A DNA stretch of 64,000 bases from Bradyrhizobium sp. AZCC 1610 (GCF_036924515.1 NZ_JAZHRR010000001.1:1-64000); one strand, 5' to 3'. Counted from the first letter of the stretch, positions 54,628 to 63,523 are shown. The notes: a model not told the origin generated them from the letters alone. A program made the numbers and translations.

Positions 54628-54718
54628 CCGTCATGGCCGGGCTTGTCCCGGCCATCCACGTCTTTCTTGCCAGTGTGGCCAAGACGTGGATGCCCGGGTC
54701 AAGCCCGGGCATGACGAC
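54628..54718. repeat. Palindromic repeat between the two acyl-CoA dehydrogenase genes
   Basis: CCGTCATGGCCGGGCTTG, then CCATCCACGTCTT, is mirrored by AAGACGTGGATG and CAAGCCCGGGCATGACG. It resembles a dispersed palindromic element frequent in related genomes. Confidence 0.7.
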
Positions 54719-54769
54719 TGCCTGAAATCAAGACTAGTCGATCAACGTCAGCATTACCGGAATTCATCA

Positions 54770-55909
54770 ATGGCACTCGTCCTTACCGAAGAACAATCCA
54801 TGCTGCGCGACAGCGCGCGCGGCCTTATCAGCGACAAGGCGCCGGTGGCGCATCTGCGCAGCTTGCGCGACAGCAAGGACGCCACGGGATTTTCCCGCGA
54901 CCTCTGGAAAGCGTTTGCCGAGATGGGCTTTTCCGGATTGCTGGTGCCGGAGAATTTCGGCGGCTCTGGACTCGGTTGTGTCGAGGCCGGCGTGGTGATG
55001 GAGGAAATCGGCCGCACCCTGATGCCGTCGCCGTTCTTGTCGACCGCGGTGCTGGCGGCCTCCGCGTTGGCGCGCGGCGGCAGCGAGGCGCAGAAATCAG
55101 CGCATCTGCCGAAGATCGCCGACGGCTCGCTGCTGGCCGCGCTCGCGATCGATGAAGGCGCAAAGCATCGCCCGCTGCAGACTAAACTGCAGGCCGCGCG
55201 TTCCGGCAATGGTTTCATGCTGAACGGCGCCAAGGCCCTTGTTGTCGACGGTCACACCGCCGATCTTCTGATCGTCGCGGCGCGGACCGGCGGTGCGGCC
55301 GGTGAGCGCAACGGACTGACGCTGTTCCTGGTCGATCCCAAGGCCAAAGGCGTCGCAGTCGAACGCATCGTGATGGTCGATGCGCATAACGCCGCCAGAA
55401 TCGAATTCGTCCATGTCGAGGTCGACGCGGACCATGTGCTCGGTGAGGTCGATCAGGGCGGGGCGCTGCTGGAAGGCGTGCTCAATATCGGCCGCGGCGC
55501 GGTGGCCTCCGAAATGGTGGGCCTGAGCGAGGAGGTGTTCGGCCGCACCGTCACCTATCTGAAGGAGCGCAAGCAGTTCGGCAAGCTGATCGGTGAATTC
55601 CAGGCGCTGCAGCACCGCGCTGCGCAGCTTTACATCGATATCGAAATCACCCGCGCGGCCGTCCTGAAGGCGCTGCAGACGCTTGACGGCGATTTCGAGC
55701 ACGCCGGTGCCGCTGTCGCAGTTGCAAAGGCCCGCGCCGGAACCACGGCAACGCTGGCGGTGCAGGAGGGCGTGCAGATGCATGGCGGCATGGGCATGAC
55801 CGACCAGTTCGATATCGGCTTCTTCATGAAGCGCGCGCGGGTGTGCCAGGAATTGTTCGGGGACAGCAATTACCACGCCGACCAACTGGCGCGGATGAAG
55901 AGTTATTGA
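54770..55909 (+). CDS. Acyl-CoA dehydrogenase, small subunit lacking the usual catalytic glutamate
   Basis: 379 residues from ATG 54770 (MALVLTEEQSMLRDSARGLI), preceded by GGAAT. It has the acyl-CoA dehydrogenase fold: FSGLLVPENFGGSGLGCVEAGVVMEEIGR, GRTVTYLKERKQFGKLIGEFQALQHRAAQLYIDIE and VQEGVQMHGGMGMTDQFDIGFFMKRARV. The C-terminal segment reads QELFGDSNYHADQL, with no IYEGTS-type glutamate. This suggests a PimD-like partner of the larger protein encoded upstream rather than an enzyme on its own. Confidence 0.86.
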   Translation: MALVLTEEQSMLRDSARGLISDKAPVAHLRSLRDSKDATGFSRDLWKAFAEMGFSGLLVPENFGGSGLGCVEAGVVMEEIGRTLMPSPFLSTAVLAASALARGGSEAQKSAHLPKIADGSLLAALAIDEGAKHRPLQTKLQAARSGNGFMLNGAKALVVDGHTADLLIVAARTGGAAGERNGLTLFLVDPKAKGVAVERIVMVDAHNAARIEFVHVEVDADHVLGEVDQGGALLEGVLNIGRGAVASEMVGLSEEVFGRTVTYLKERKQFGKLIGEFQALQHRAAQLYIDIEITRAAVLKALQTLDGDFEHAGAAVAVAKARAGTTATLAVQEGVQMHGGMGMTDQFDIGFFMKRARVCQELFGDSNYHADQLARMKSY

Positions 55910-55940
55910 GAGTCAGAGCGCATCACGCGCAGCCGTCTCG

Positions 55941-56026
55941 CCGTCATTGCGAGCGAAGCGAAGCAATCCATAGCGCCGCTGGTGAGGTATGGATTGCTTC
56001 GTCGCTTGCGCTCCTCGCAATGACGG
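55941..56026. repeat. Long palindromic CCGTCATTGCGAGCGAAGC repeat between convergent genes
   Basis: Arms CCGTCATTGCGAGCGAAG...GAAGCAATCCAT and ATGGATTGCTTCG...CTCCTCGCAATGACGG surround an 18-base loop. It lies 32 bases after the acyl-CoA dehydrogenase stop and 14 before the stop of the convergent binding-protein gene. Probably a two-way terminator. Confidence 0.75.
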
Positions 56027-56039
56027 CTGAGGGACTTAC

Positions 56040-57080
56040 TTACCTTATCGGCGGGGCGTACTGGATGCCGCCATTGCTCCAGAGCGAGTTCAGTCCGCGC
56101 GGGATCTTCAGCTTCGACCCTTCGCCGACATTGCGCTCGTAGACTTCGCCGTAATTGCCGACATGGCGGATGATGCGGGCGGCCCAGTCCTTGCTCAGGC
56201 CGAGGTCTTCGCCGTAGGCGCCCTCGGTGCCGACCAGCCGCATCACATCGGGCTTCTTCGACTTCATCGCCTCGTCGATGTTCTTCGAGGTGATGCCGAG
56301 TTCCTCGGCGTTGATCATCGCGTACAGCGTCCACTTCACGAGCATCATCCAGTCGTCGTCGCGCTGACGCACCACGGGTGCGAGCGGCTCCTTGGAGATG
56401 ACGTCGGGCAGGATGACGTGGTCGCTCGGCTGGATGAGGTTCAAGCGGAGCGCGTAGAGCTGGGAGACGTCGGCGGTGAAGGTGTCGCACTTGCCGGACT
56501 CATAGGCCTTGAGCACGTCTTCCAGCTTGGGAAACTTTACCTCGGTGTATTTCATGTTGTTGGCGCGGAAATGGTCGGCGACGTTGAGCACCGTCGTCGT
56601 CCCCTCCTGCACGCAAACCTTGCTGTCGTTGAGGTCCAGCGCGGAATCGATGTTGCGCGAGCGCGGCAGCATGAAGCCCTGGCCGTCATAATAGGCGACC
56701 GCCGGGAAGTAGAGAGCGTAGTTGCTCTCGCGCGACATACTCCAGGTCGTGTTGCGGGAGAGGATGTCGACCTTGCGGCTCTGCAGCTCCCTGAAGCGTT
56801 CGTTGGCGTCGAGGGCCACGAATTTCGCCTTCTTGGGATCATCGAAGATCGCCGCGGCTACGGCGCGGCAGAAATCGACGTCGAAGCCGGTCCAGTCGCC
56901 CTTGTCGTCGGGAATCGAGAAGCCGGGCAGGCCCTTGTTGACGCCGCACAGCACGTCGCCGCGGCGGATCGTCCGCTTCAGGGTCTTGGTGTCGTAACGC
57001 TCATAGGTGATCGCGATAGCCGCGATCGCGATTGCGACCGCCAGCCCGATGAGGAGGCCGCCTCGGAATGTCCGTAGCAT
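56040..57080 (-). CDS. Amino-acid ABC transporter substrate-binding protein (AapJ-like, stand-alone)
   Basis: 346 residues. An N-terminal hydrophobic segment LLIGLAVAIAIAAIAI serves as signal or anchor. The mature part has RRGDVLCGVNKGLPGFSIPDDKGDWTGFDVDFCRAVAAAIF, LQSRKVDILSRNTTWSMSRE, VCVQEGTTTVLNVADHFR and EDLGLSKDWAARIIRHVGNYGEVYERNVG, all typical of the general L-amino-acid binding protein AapJ. AapQMP genes are not adjacent, so it would work with distant transporter parts or as a sensor. Confidence 0.88.
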   Translation of the reverse strand: MLRTFRGGLLIGLAVAIAIAAIAITYERYDTKTLKRTIRRGDVLCGVNKGLPGFSIPDDKGDWTGFDVDFCRAVAAAIFDDPKKAKFVALDANERFRELQSRKVDILSRNTTWSMSRESNYALYFPAVAYYDGQGFMLPRSRNIDSALDLNDSKVCVQEGTTTVLNVADHFRANNMKYTEVKFPKLEDVLKAYESGKCDTFTADVSQLYALRLNLIQPSDHVILPDVISKEPLAPVVRQRDDDWMMLVKWTLYAMINAEELGITSKNIDEAMKSKKPDVMRLVGTEGAYGEDLGLSKDWAARIIRHVGNYGEVYERNVGEGSKLKIPRGLNSLWSNGGIQYAPPIR

Positions 57081-57134
57081 TTTTTCAACTCACAATTTCA
57101 GGGAGATGGATCGGCTTGAGAGACCGCGTCGCAA

Positions 57135-57734
57135 TTACAGTTCCGGCTTTTGCCGGATAATCACCTTGGTGCCGACCGGGACACGCTCGTAGAGATCGGC
57201 GACGTCGGCGTTGACCAGGCGGAAGCAGCCGGAAGAGACGGCGGTGCCGATGGTGTCAGGCCGATTGGTGCCGTGGATGCGATACACGGTGGTGCCGAGA
57301 TACATCGCGCGCGCGCCGAGCGGATTGCCGGGCCCACCGGCCATGAAGCGCGGCAGATAGGGCTGGCGCGCGATCATCTCGGGCGGCGGTGTCCAGTCCG
57401 GCCACTCCGCCTTGCGCGTGATGTTGACGAGACCCTGCCACTGGAATCCCTCGCGGCCGACGCCGATGCCGTAGCGCAGCGCGCGGCCATTGCCCTGAAC
57501 CAGATAGAGATGGCGTTCGGCCGTGGCGACGATGATGGTGCCCGGCGCTTCGTTGGTGCGATAGAGCACCGCCGTCTTCCTGAACTGCGGATCGAGTTCG
57601 ACAGCATCGTCCGCGATCAGCCCCGGCTGGTCGCCGACGTCGGGCTGTCGCGTCTGCGCCTGGCTCTGCGGGGCCGAAAGGACCAGACCGCCTGCAGCGA
57701 TCACCATCCAGATCAGGTACCGAAATTTCGTCAT
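57135..57734 (-). CDS. L,D-transpeptidase (YkuD domain)
   Basis: 199 residues from ATG 57734, preceded by AGGAGAG. The signal peptide ends near APQSQAQ. The YkuD domain has IIVATAERHLYLVQGNGRALRYGIGVGREG and the catalytic HGTNRPDTIGTAVSSGCFRLVNADV, with His and Cys in the expected HxxN...SxGCxR pattern. It forms 3-3 peptidoglycan cross-links or links proteins to peptidoglycan in the periplasm. It stands as a single gene after the bd oxidase operon. Confidence 0.92.
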   Translation of the reverse strand: MTKFRYLIWMVIAAGGLVLSAPQSQAQTRQPDVGDQPGLIADDAVELDPQFRKTAVLYRTNEAPGTIIVATAERHLYLVQGNGRALRYGIGVGREGFQWQGLVNITRKAEWPDWTPPPEMIARQPYLPRFMAGGPGNPLGARAMYLGTTVYRIHGTNRPDTIGTAVSSGCFRLVNADVADLYERVPVGTKVIIRQKPEL

Positions 57735-57888
57735 CGCAGAGCTCTCCTCATGGCGCGTTGGCCAAATCAGCGGAACCATCAAATCTCAGGGCCGGCTTGT
57801 TGGCAAGTTTAGGGCGAATGAGGCGGATATCCCACTGAAATGTCTTTCGTTTCCGCAAGCCGCCATATTCATGGGACTGTAGCCCGCC

Positions 57889-58017
57889 TTATTTCGGCGC
57901 GATCCACAGCCGCAGGCAAAACGAAATCAGCGCCACGGTGCCGACGCCGCCGAGCCAGAGCGCGGCGAACCACAGCAGGCGCTGTGTCAACGGGCGCGGG
58001 TTTGGCTCCGTCGGCAT
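57889..58017 (-). CDS. CydX-like small membrane subunit of bd oxidase (DUF2474-like)
   Basis: 42 residues (MPTEPNPRPLTQRLLWFAAL then WLGGVGTVALISFCLRLWIA, ending PK). It has one membrane helix with a tryptophan-rich start, the pattern of the small bd-oxidase subunits CydX/CbdX. The ATG overlaps the cydB stop (TGATG), so it is co-translated. Such proteins stabilise the haem sites of the CydAB complex. Confidence 0.85.
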   Translation of the reverse strand: MPTEPNPRPLTQRLLWFAALWLGGVGTVALISFCLRLWIAPK

Positions 58018-59024
58018 CAATGATACCCGCTCTCTGGTTTGACCTTGCCGCGAAACACCCAATAGGCCCAGGCGGTATAGCCGAGGATCAACGGGATCAG
58101 CGCGGCGACGCCGACCAGCATGAACAGCTGGCTGTTCTGCGGTGCCGCCGCCTGCCAGATCGTAATGCTCTGCGGCACGATATAGGGGTACATGCTGATG
58201 CCGAGCCCGGCATAGGACAGCGCGAACAGCGCCAGCGTCAGGAAGAACGGCTGGTAGTCATATTTCCTGGCAAGGCTGCGCAGCAGCAGGGCGGTGACTA
58301 CAGCAACCGAAATCGGTACCTGTGCCGTCATGAGGACGTTCGGCCAGGCGAACCAGCGCTCGGTGTACTGTATATGGAGGAACGGCGTCGCCATGCTGAC
58401 CGCGGCGATGGCCCCGAGCATTGCGAGCAACAGGACCCAGCTCAGGTGATAGGCGCGGTCGCGCAACTCGCCTTCCGTCTTCATGACAAGCCATGTCGCG
58501 CCTAACAGTGCATAGCCAACCACCAGCGATACACCGGTCAGGATGCTGAACGGCGTCAGCCAGTCCCACCAGCCGCCGGCATAGCTTCGGCCCTCGACAT
58601 GCACGCCTTGCAGGATGGCGCCGAGTGCGATTCCCTGCGCTAGCGTCGCCAAAAGCGATCCGCCGAAAAAGGCGATGTCCCAGCGGTTACGCTGGGCCGT
58701 CGTGCGCCAACGGAATTCGAAGGCGACGCCGCGGAACACCAGGCCGAGCAGCATCACGATCATGGGCGTGTAAAGCGCCGGCATCAGCACCGCATAGGCC
58801 AGCGGAAACGCCGCCATCAGCCCGCCGCCGCCGAGCACCAGCCAGGTTTCGTTGCCGTCCCAGACCGGCGCGACACTGTTCATGACGACGTCGCGATCGC
58901 GCTTCTCCGGGAAGAGCGGAAACAGGATGCCGAGACCGAGGTCGAAGCCGTCCATCACGACATAGACGAACACCGCAAAGGCGATGATGAAGGCCCAGAT
59001 GGTTGGGAGGTCGATCGGGATCAT
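58017..59024 (-). CDS. cydB: Cytochrome bd-type (cyanide-insensitive) oxidase subunit II
   Basis: 335 residues with about eight helices. It opens LPTIWAFIIAFAVFVYVVMDGFDLGLGILFP and has VAPVWDGNETWLVLGGGGLMAAFP and VFRGVAFEFRW, all standard for CydB/CioB. It scaffolds subunit I. Overlap by ATGA with cydA and by TGATG with the CydX-like gene shows a three-gene unit. Confidence 0.95.
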   Translation of the reverse strand: MIPIDLPTIWAFIIAFAVFVYVVMDGFDLGLGILFPLFPEKRDRDVVMNSVAPVWDGNETWLVLGGGGLMAAFPLAYAVLMPALYTPMIVMLLGLVFRGVAFEFRWRTTAQRNRWDIAFFGGSLLATLAQGIALGAILQGVHVEGRSYAGGWWDWLTPFSILTGVSLVVGYALLGATWLVMKTEGELRDRAYHLSWVLLLAMLGAIAAVSMATPFLHIQYTERWFAWPNVLMTAQVPISVAVVTALLLRSLARKYDYQPFFLTLALFALSYAGLGISMYPYIVPQSITIWQAAAPQNSQLFMLVGVAALIPLILGYTAWAYWVFRGKVKPESGYH

Positions 59025-60430
59025 TGGGCGGCTCCCTCGGTTACCGCGCCCGCGGCGGGGGTGATGCCGGCCGTGCGGATCGGGACCTCGTGCGACGGTC
59101 CCTCTTCGCCGGGATGTGGCGGCGCCGCCATCAGGCGCAGCAGGTAGATCACGCCGGCCGTGAATACAGCGAAATAGACGATGATGAAGGCGATCAGCGA
59201 GGAGGCGACCGCCGGCGCTGCCAGCGGCGAGGCCGATTCAACCGTGCGCAGCAATCCGTACACCGTGAACGGCTGGCGTCCGGTCTCGGTGGTGATCCAG
59301 CCTGCGAGCACGGCGATGAAGCCCGCGGGAGCCATCGCGACCGCGAATATGTGCAGCAGCCGGGAATCGTAGAGCTTGCCCTGTACGCGCATCAACAGGC
59401 TGAACAGGCCGAGCGCCAGCATGAGCAATCCCATGCCGACCATGATCCGGAACGACCAGAATGTGATCGCCACCGGCGGCCAGTTTTCGCGCGGCACGGT
59501 GTCGAGGCCGGCCATCGGCGCGTCAGGCGAGTGCTTGAGAATCAGCGAACCCAGCTTCGGCACTTCGATCGCATAATCGACCCTGCCGGCGCTCTGGTTG
59601 GGCAGTCCGAACAGGATCAAGGGCGCACCGTCCTTGTGGCTCTGGAAATGGCCTTCCATCGCCATGATCTTCACCGGCTGATGCTCCAGCGTGTTGAGCC
59701 CGTGCTGATCGCCGGCGAGTATCTGGATCGGCGCCACCAGCGTCGCCATCCACATCGCCATCGAGAACATCACGCGGGGACCAGCAAGGTGCCGGTCGCG
59801 CAGCAGATGCCAGGCGCCGACCGCGCCGACCACCAGCGCCGTGGTCAGATACGCCGCCAGCACCATGTGCACGAGGCGATAGGGGAATGACGGGTTGAAG
59901 ATCACTTTCAGCCAGTCGGCGGCGATGAACTGCCCGTCGGCATTGACGGCGTGGCCGGCCGGCGTCTGCATCCAGGAATTGGCGGACAAAATCCAGAATG
60001 CCGAAATCAGTGTGCCGATCGCGACCATCAGCGTCGCCAGAAAATGCAGTTTTGGACCAACGCGCTGCAGACCGAACAGCATCACGCCGAGGAAGCCGGC
60101 TTCAAGGAAGAAAGCGGTCAAAACCTCGTAGGCCATCAGCGGGCCGATCACCGGGCCGGTCTTGTCTGAAAAGGCCGACCAGTTGGTGCCGAACTGGTAG
60201 GACATCACGATGCCTGACACCACGCCCATGCCGAAGGCGACGGCAAAGATCTTCAGCCAGTAATTGAACAGGTTGATATAGACCTCGCGCCCGGTCGCGA
60301 GCCAGAGCGCTTCGAGCACCGCCAGATAGCTGGCGAGCCCGATCGAGAAGGCAGGGAATATGATGTGGAACGACATCGTGAAGGCAAACTGCGCCCGGGC
60401 CAATACGACCGCATCCCAGCCTTCGAACAT
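59021..60430 (-). CDS. cydA: Cytochrome bd-type (cyanide-insensitive) oxidase subunit I
   Basis: 469 residues from ATG 60430, preceded by AGGTGG. The haem ligand H22 is in [11 protein letters not shown]102 and E110 are in [11 protein letters not shown]188 is in [11 protein letters not shown], and [12 protein letters not shown] closes the quinol site region. It is shorter than the E. coli enzyme (about 520), so it has the short Q-loop of the CIO class. It reduces oxygen with quinol, giving low-oxygen and cyanide- or sulfide-tolerant respiration. That could matter next to a sulfur-oxidising locus; the link is inference. Confidence 0.95.
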   Translation of the reverse strand: MFEGWDAVVLARAQFAFTMSFHIIFPAFSIGLASYLAVLEALWLATGREVYINLFNYWLKIFAVAFGMGVVSGIVMSYQFGTNWSAFSDKTGPVIGPLMAYEVLTAFFLEAGFLGVMLFGLQRVGPKLHFLATLMVAIGTLISAFWILSANSWMQTPAGHAVNADGQFIAADWLKVIFNPSFPYRLVHMVLAAYLTTALVVGAVGAWHLLRDRHLAGPRVMFSMAMWMATLVAPIQILAGDQHGLNTLEHQPVKIMAMEGHFQSHKDGAPLILFGLPNQSAGRVDYAIEVPKLGSLILKHSPDAPMAGLDTVPRENWPPVAITFWSFRIMVGMGLLMLALGLFSLLMRVQGKLYDSRLLHIFAVAMAPAGFIAVLAGWITTETGRQPFTVYGLLRTVESASPLAAPAVASSLIAFIIVYFAVFTAGVIYLLRLMAAPPHPGEEGPSHEVPIRTAGITPAAGAVTEGAAQ

Positions 60431-60455
60431 CGGCACCACCTGTCGCAAATTTCGC

Positions 60456-60507
60456 CGGGCGCGATCTTTTCGAAAACGGAACTACAGTTTTCGAAAAATT
60501 GCGCCCG
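60456..60507. promoter_or_regulatory. Long hairpin in the cydA leader
   Basis: CGGGCGCGATCTTTTCGAAAAC and GTTTTCGAAAAATTGCGCCCG form arms of about 21 bases around a nine-base loop, with two or three mismatches. It ends 26 bases upstream of the cydA start. It may be an mRNA leader structure, a repeat, or an operator; no FNR-type TTGAT-ATCAA box was recognised. Confidence 0.5.
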
Positions 60508-60579
60508 AACCAGGTGTGCAGCCTACCACGCCCGATGCGACGATTGTACCCGCGCGCCGCGCGGAACAGGCGTGCAAGC

Positions 60580-61548
60580 CTATGCGTCACCCGATGAGTT
60601 TAGTCTCAGTCGCCGAATGATCTCGGCCTGCACGGCGTGCGTCTGATCCTTGCCGGCCAGCGGCGGGCTGCGGATTTTCTTTCCCGCGCGAAGTCGGATG
60701 GTGATCACGTAGAGGCTATCCTTGCGACCGCCGCTCTCGACGTCGATGGCCTCGACATCGTCACCGCCGATCGTCTCCACCTCTGTTGTGCCTTTCCATG
60801 AAAGCCGTTCGATCCTGATCGCGCCATCGTGGACGATCCAGCATGCACTTATCCGATGCAGATATCTGAGCAGCACGAAGGTGACGATCACGCCGAGCGA
60901 CCAGACGGCGATCCCGAAGGCGGACAATTTGCCGCTCCCCAGCGCATAGATCAATGGAAGGCTCAGCGTGCCGGCGAGCAGCACGAAGAGAACCTTGAGT
61001 CCTCGTACCCTTTTGGGATTGACCGGCTTGCCTAGTCGTATCCCGGCATTGACGGCGTCGAGCGGGTTCTCGGCCGGTTCGGGATCAGGAAGTCGCAGCA
61101 GCCGGGCGATTCGGACGGTGGTTTCGTGCACCCGGGTGACGTCTGGCAGAGGAGGTGAGTTGAGCAATTCCCCCGATTCGATCTCGAATATGAGACTGAA
61201 CTCAATTGATCTGCCGTTGTGCTTTCGCAGATGCATCCCCGATATTTCGTCATCCCTGATCAATCTTCGGTGCAACTTCCCGAAGGGACGTTGTTCGCCA
61301 ATCAGGATTTCGCCTGATGTAATGATCCAAACGACGTTGCGCTCAAGGAGGGCTGCGCCCAGCAGGAGGCATCCGAATAGCAGCGCAAAGAGAGCGGCGA
61401 TGCCAAGCCAATGATCGCCCGCCAGGTGAGCTAGGCCAGGCAGGGCAATCAAACACAGAAGCAGAGCAGCGCCTGCGAGAGCGAGCCGCTCGTTGAGCGA
61501 CGTGCCCTTGCGTAGCCTGACTTCATTCTCGTTAGCGGCAGCATCCAT
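60580..61548 (-). CDS. Membrane protein of unknown function
   Basis: 322 residues from ATG 61548; a TTG 12 bases earlier is possible and neither has a clear ribosome-binding site. Two helix pairs (about residues 25-70 and 190-235) alternate with two soluble, strand-rich parts: VVWIITSGEILIGEQRPFGKLHRRLIRDDEISGMHLRKHNGRSIEFSLIFEI and SACWIVHDGAIRIERLSWKGTTEVETIGGDDVEAIDVESGGRKDS. The two soluble parts look like a repeat of PH-like domains. No family or role is recognised. Base composition is a little less GC-rich than neighbours. Confidence 0.75.
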   Translation of the reverse strand: MDAAANENEVRLRKGTSLNERLALAGAALLLCLIALPGLAHLAGDHWLGIAALFALLFGCLLLGAALLERNVVWIITSGEILIGEQRPFGKLHRRLIRDDEISGMHLRKHNGRSIEFSLIFEIESGELLNSPPLPDVTRVHETTVRIARLLRLPDPEPAENPLDAVNAGIRLGKPVNPKRVRGLKVLFVLLAGTLSLPLIYALGSGKLSAFGIAVWSLGVIVTFVLLRYLHRISACWIVHDGAIRIERLSWKGTTEVETIGGDDVEAIDVESGGRKDSLYVITIRLRAGKKIRSPPLAGKDQTHAVQAEIIRRLRLNSSGDA

Positions 61549-61634
61549 CGACAGCGGCAAGCATCACGACTGGCCCGGGCACGTCAAGCGATAAACTGTG
61601 CGGCCGTAGTGCGACCAGCCTGAGTTGACTAATC

Positions 61635-62201
61635 TCAGCTCGCAGCGTTCAACAGCCGCGCCACGGTACGGTCGATCTGCTCGTACTGGCCTTCACCATC
61701 GTGCTGGAACACGATCTTTCCGTTCTGGTCGACGATATATTGCGCCGGCCAATAGCGGTTACGGTAGGCTTTCCAGGTCTGCGAGTCGTTGTCCTGCGCC
61801 ACCGGATAGGTGATGCCGTGCCGCTTCAGCGCGGACTGAACGTTGGAGGCGGAGCGCTCGAACGGAAATTCCGGGGTGTGGATGCCGACGACGACGAAAC
61901 CGCGGTCTTTGTATTTGGCGTAGAGCCCGGTGACGTGCGGCAGCGTGTTCACGCAGTTGACGCAGCCATAGGTCCAGAAATTCACCAGCACCACCTTGCC
62001 GCGGAGTTCGGCCAGTTTAAGGGGCGCGGAATTAAACCAGTTGCCGAGGCCCACGAAGTCGGGCGCGGTGGCCTGCGTCGCGGCGACGGTGAACGGTGTT
62101 TCCGTCACGCGTGACGCGTCGCCGCAGAAGGCGGGCATCGCTGAGCCCGCGAGAGAGAGCGTGGCGATCGCGGCGGATGCGGCGAGTGAGCGTAGGGTCA
62201 T
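61635..62201 (-). CDS. Periplasmic thioredoxin-like protein (TlpA/DipZ C-terminal type)
   Basis: 188 residues from ATG 62201, preceded by TGGAGA. The signal peptide ends near AMPAFC. The thioredoxin fold has LRGKVVLVNFWTYGCVNCVNTLPHV with redox pair CVNC, then GFVVVGIHTPEFPFE and YPVAQDNDSQTWKAYRNRYWPAQYIVDQNGKIV. It lies 17 bases after the CcdA-like gene, which probably passes electrons to it. It could reduce cytochrome c, protein disulfides or SoxY; the target is unknown. Confidence 0.88.
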   Translation of the reverse strand: MTLRSLAASAAIATLSLAGSAMPAFCGDASRVTETPFTVAATQATAPDFVGLGNWFNSAPLKLAELRGKVVLVNFWTYGCVNCVNTLPHVTGLYAKYKDRGFVVVGIHTPEFPFERSASNVQSALKRHGITYPVAQDNDSQTWKAYRNRYWPAQYIVDQNGKIVFQHDGEGQYEQIDRTVARLLNAAS

Positions 62202-62217
62202 GGTGGTCTCCATTGAA

Positions 62218-62916
62218 TCAGAGGCCGATCTGGCCATTGGGGTAAAATCCGGTGAGCCACGCCAAGATCAGCGTGTCGTACTGGAAGTAGGAGAGCAGCG
62301 CGAAGGCGATCACGATGGCGCCGAACCCCTGCTGCATCCGCGGCGCGATCCGCGCGACGCTGCGGATTCGAGTGGTGACGGCCTGGCCGCCATAGGCGAT
62401 GGCGAGCATCGGCAGCGCCGCGCCGACGGCATAGACAATCAGCAGCAGGCTCGCCCAGGCGGTATCCTGCGAGGTCGCGATGACGGTCAGGATCGAGCCC
62501 AGCACGGGCCCGGCACAGGGTGTCCAGACCAGGCCGAGCGTCGTGCCCAGAACGAAGCCACCGATCACGCCTTGACGGGAGGCGGCCGAATGGCCGGTGA
62601 AGCCGCCGATCCGGATCGAGAGCCATTCGAAGGGCGTCGGCCAGATCATCAGCAATCCAAAGCCGATCAAAAGGATCGCCGCGGCGTTTCGCAGGTGATT
62701 GGGATCGAAATCGAACACGCGCGTGATCGCACCCAGCAGCAATGCCACCATCGAGAATGACATCACAAAGCCGAGCGCGATCATCGCCGGCCGCATCTTG
62801 CCGGTCTGGCCGACCGATGCCCCGAGGAGGATAGGCAGCATCGGCAGCGTGCAAGGGGCGGCCACGGTGACGACACCTGCGAGCAGCGCAAGAACAAGAT
62901 TGAGCATCGAAGGCAT
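62218..62916 (-). CDS. CcdA/DsbD-type membrane electron carrier
   Basis: 232 residues with about six helices. Cysteines occur in VTVAAPCTLPMLPILLG near residue 22 and LVWTPCAGPVLGSIL near residue 131, the paired membrane cysteines of CcdA/DsbD proteins that carry electrons from cytoplasmic thioredoxin outward. The thioredoxin-like gene follows directly. Together they resemble split DipZ or SoxV/SoxW pairs. Confidence 0.88.
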   Translation of the reverse strand: MPSMLNLVLALLAGVVTVAAPCTLPMLPILLGASVGQTGKMRPAMIALGFVMSFSMVALLLGAITRVFDFDPNHLRNAAAILLIGFGLLMIWPTPFEWLSIRIGGFTGHSAASRQGVIGGFVLGTTLGLVWTPCAGPVLGSILTVIATSQDTAWASLLLIVYAVGAALPMLAIAYGGQAVTTRIRSVARIAPRMQQGFGAIVIAFALLSYFQYDTLILAWLTGFYPNGQIGL

Positions 62917-63069
62917 CCATCACCGGTCCCCGGCGAGACCATTGCCGGGTGCCTGATGAACTTCGCGGTGATGGGGCAGGGCGTTACGCGCGCGACGGCG
63001 CGGGAGGCGTCACGTCTCTGTGAGACCCTTTTCGCGCTACGCACACGAAATCAGGCGCCAAACGCAGAG

Positions 63070-63101
63070 CGACCCGGCTGGGGGGCATCCCGGCCGGGTC
63101 G
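63070..63101 (-). terminator. Hairpin after the small secreted-protein gene
   Basis: CGACCCGGC and GCCGGGTCG form a perfect nine-base stem around a 14-base loop, about 45 bases past the stop at 63146. No T-run follows on the minus strand, so it is a weak or factor-dependent terminator at best. Confidence 0.45.
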
Positions 63102-63111
63102 TTGGAGGTTA

Positions 63112-63142
63112 CTTGGGAGGTCTAGAGCTTGGGAGGTCTAGA
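63112..63142. repeat. Tandem duplication of a 15-base unit
   Basis: CTTGGGAGGTCTAGA occurs at 63112-63126 and again at 63128-63142, separated by one G. It adjoins the stop codon of the small gene at 63146. It looks like a recent slippage or a cloning-site-like XbaI (TCTAGA) duplication; origin unknown. Confidence 0.8.
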
Positions 63143-63145
63143 AAT

Positions 63146-63346
63146 TCAGCGGGGGGTCTCGCTGTCGTAGGAGATCACGCAGACCTCCTTGGGACTCTTG
63201 GTGCCGCAATCGACCACCTGTTCACGCACGAACGTCGAACCGGTGTCGCGCTGGGCGCGGGGCTGGACGTTCTGGGCTGACAGGGTGGCCAGGGTCGCGA
63301 CGGCGCCGAGCGGGACGATGAAAAGGCGGAAGGACGGCTTCAGCAT
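63146..63346 (-). CDS. Small secreted protein of unknown function
   Basis: 66 residues with AGGAGAG upstream of the ATG. A signal peptide LFIVPLGAVATLATLSA is followed by a short polar part TFVREQVVDCGTKSPKEVCVISYDSETPR with two cysteines, which may form one disulfide. No family is recognised. It lies downstream of the sigma factor gene on the same strand, 178 bases away. Confidence 0.7.
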   Translation of the reverse strand: MLKPSFRLFIVPLGAVATLATLSAQNVQPRAQRDTGSTFVREQVVDCGTKSPKEVCVISYDSETPR

Positions 63347-63523
63347 GTTCGCTCTCCTGTTCGGCGTTGGCGTTCAAGTTGTTGACGAAAGGTATAGGGG
63401 CTGAGTTTTTCCGGGTGATGTCGCCGATTGTTTCATTTGCTTCGTCGGAGGTAATCTTTGTCCGTCGAAACCGACCCGCTTCTTGTCCCCAATACCATCT
63501 TAACCTGTTGAAGTAGCTGAAGT

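Noticed and set aside
60431..60579. FNR/ANR-type box in front of cydA
   Set aside because: No TTGAT-N4-ATCAA match; only the long hairpin is present.
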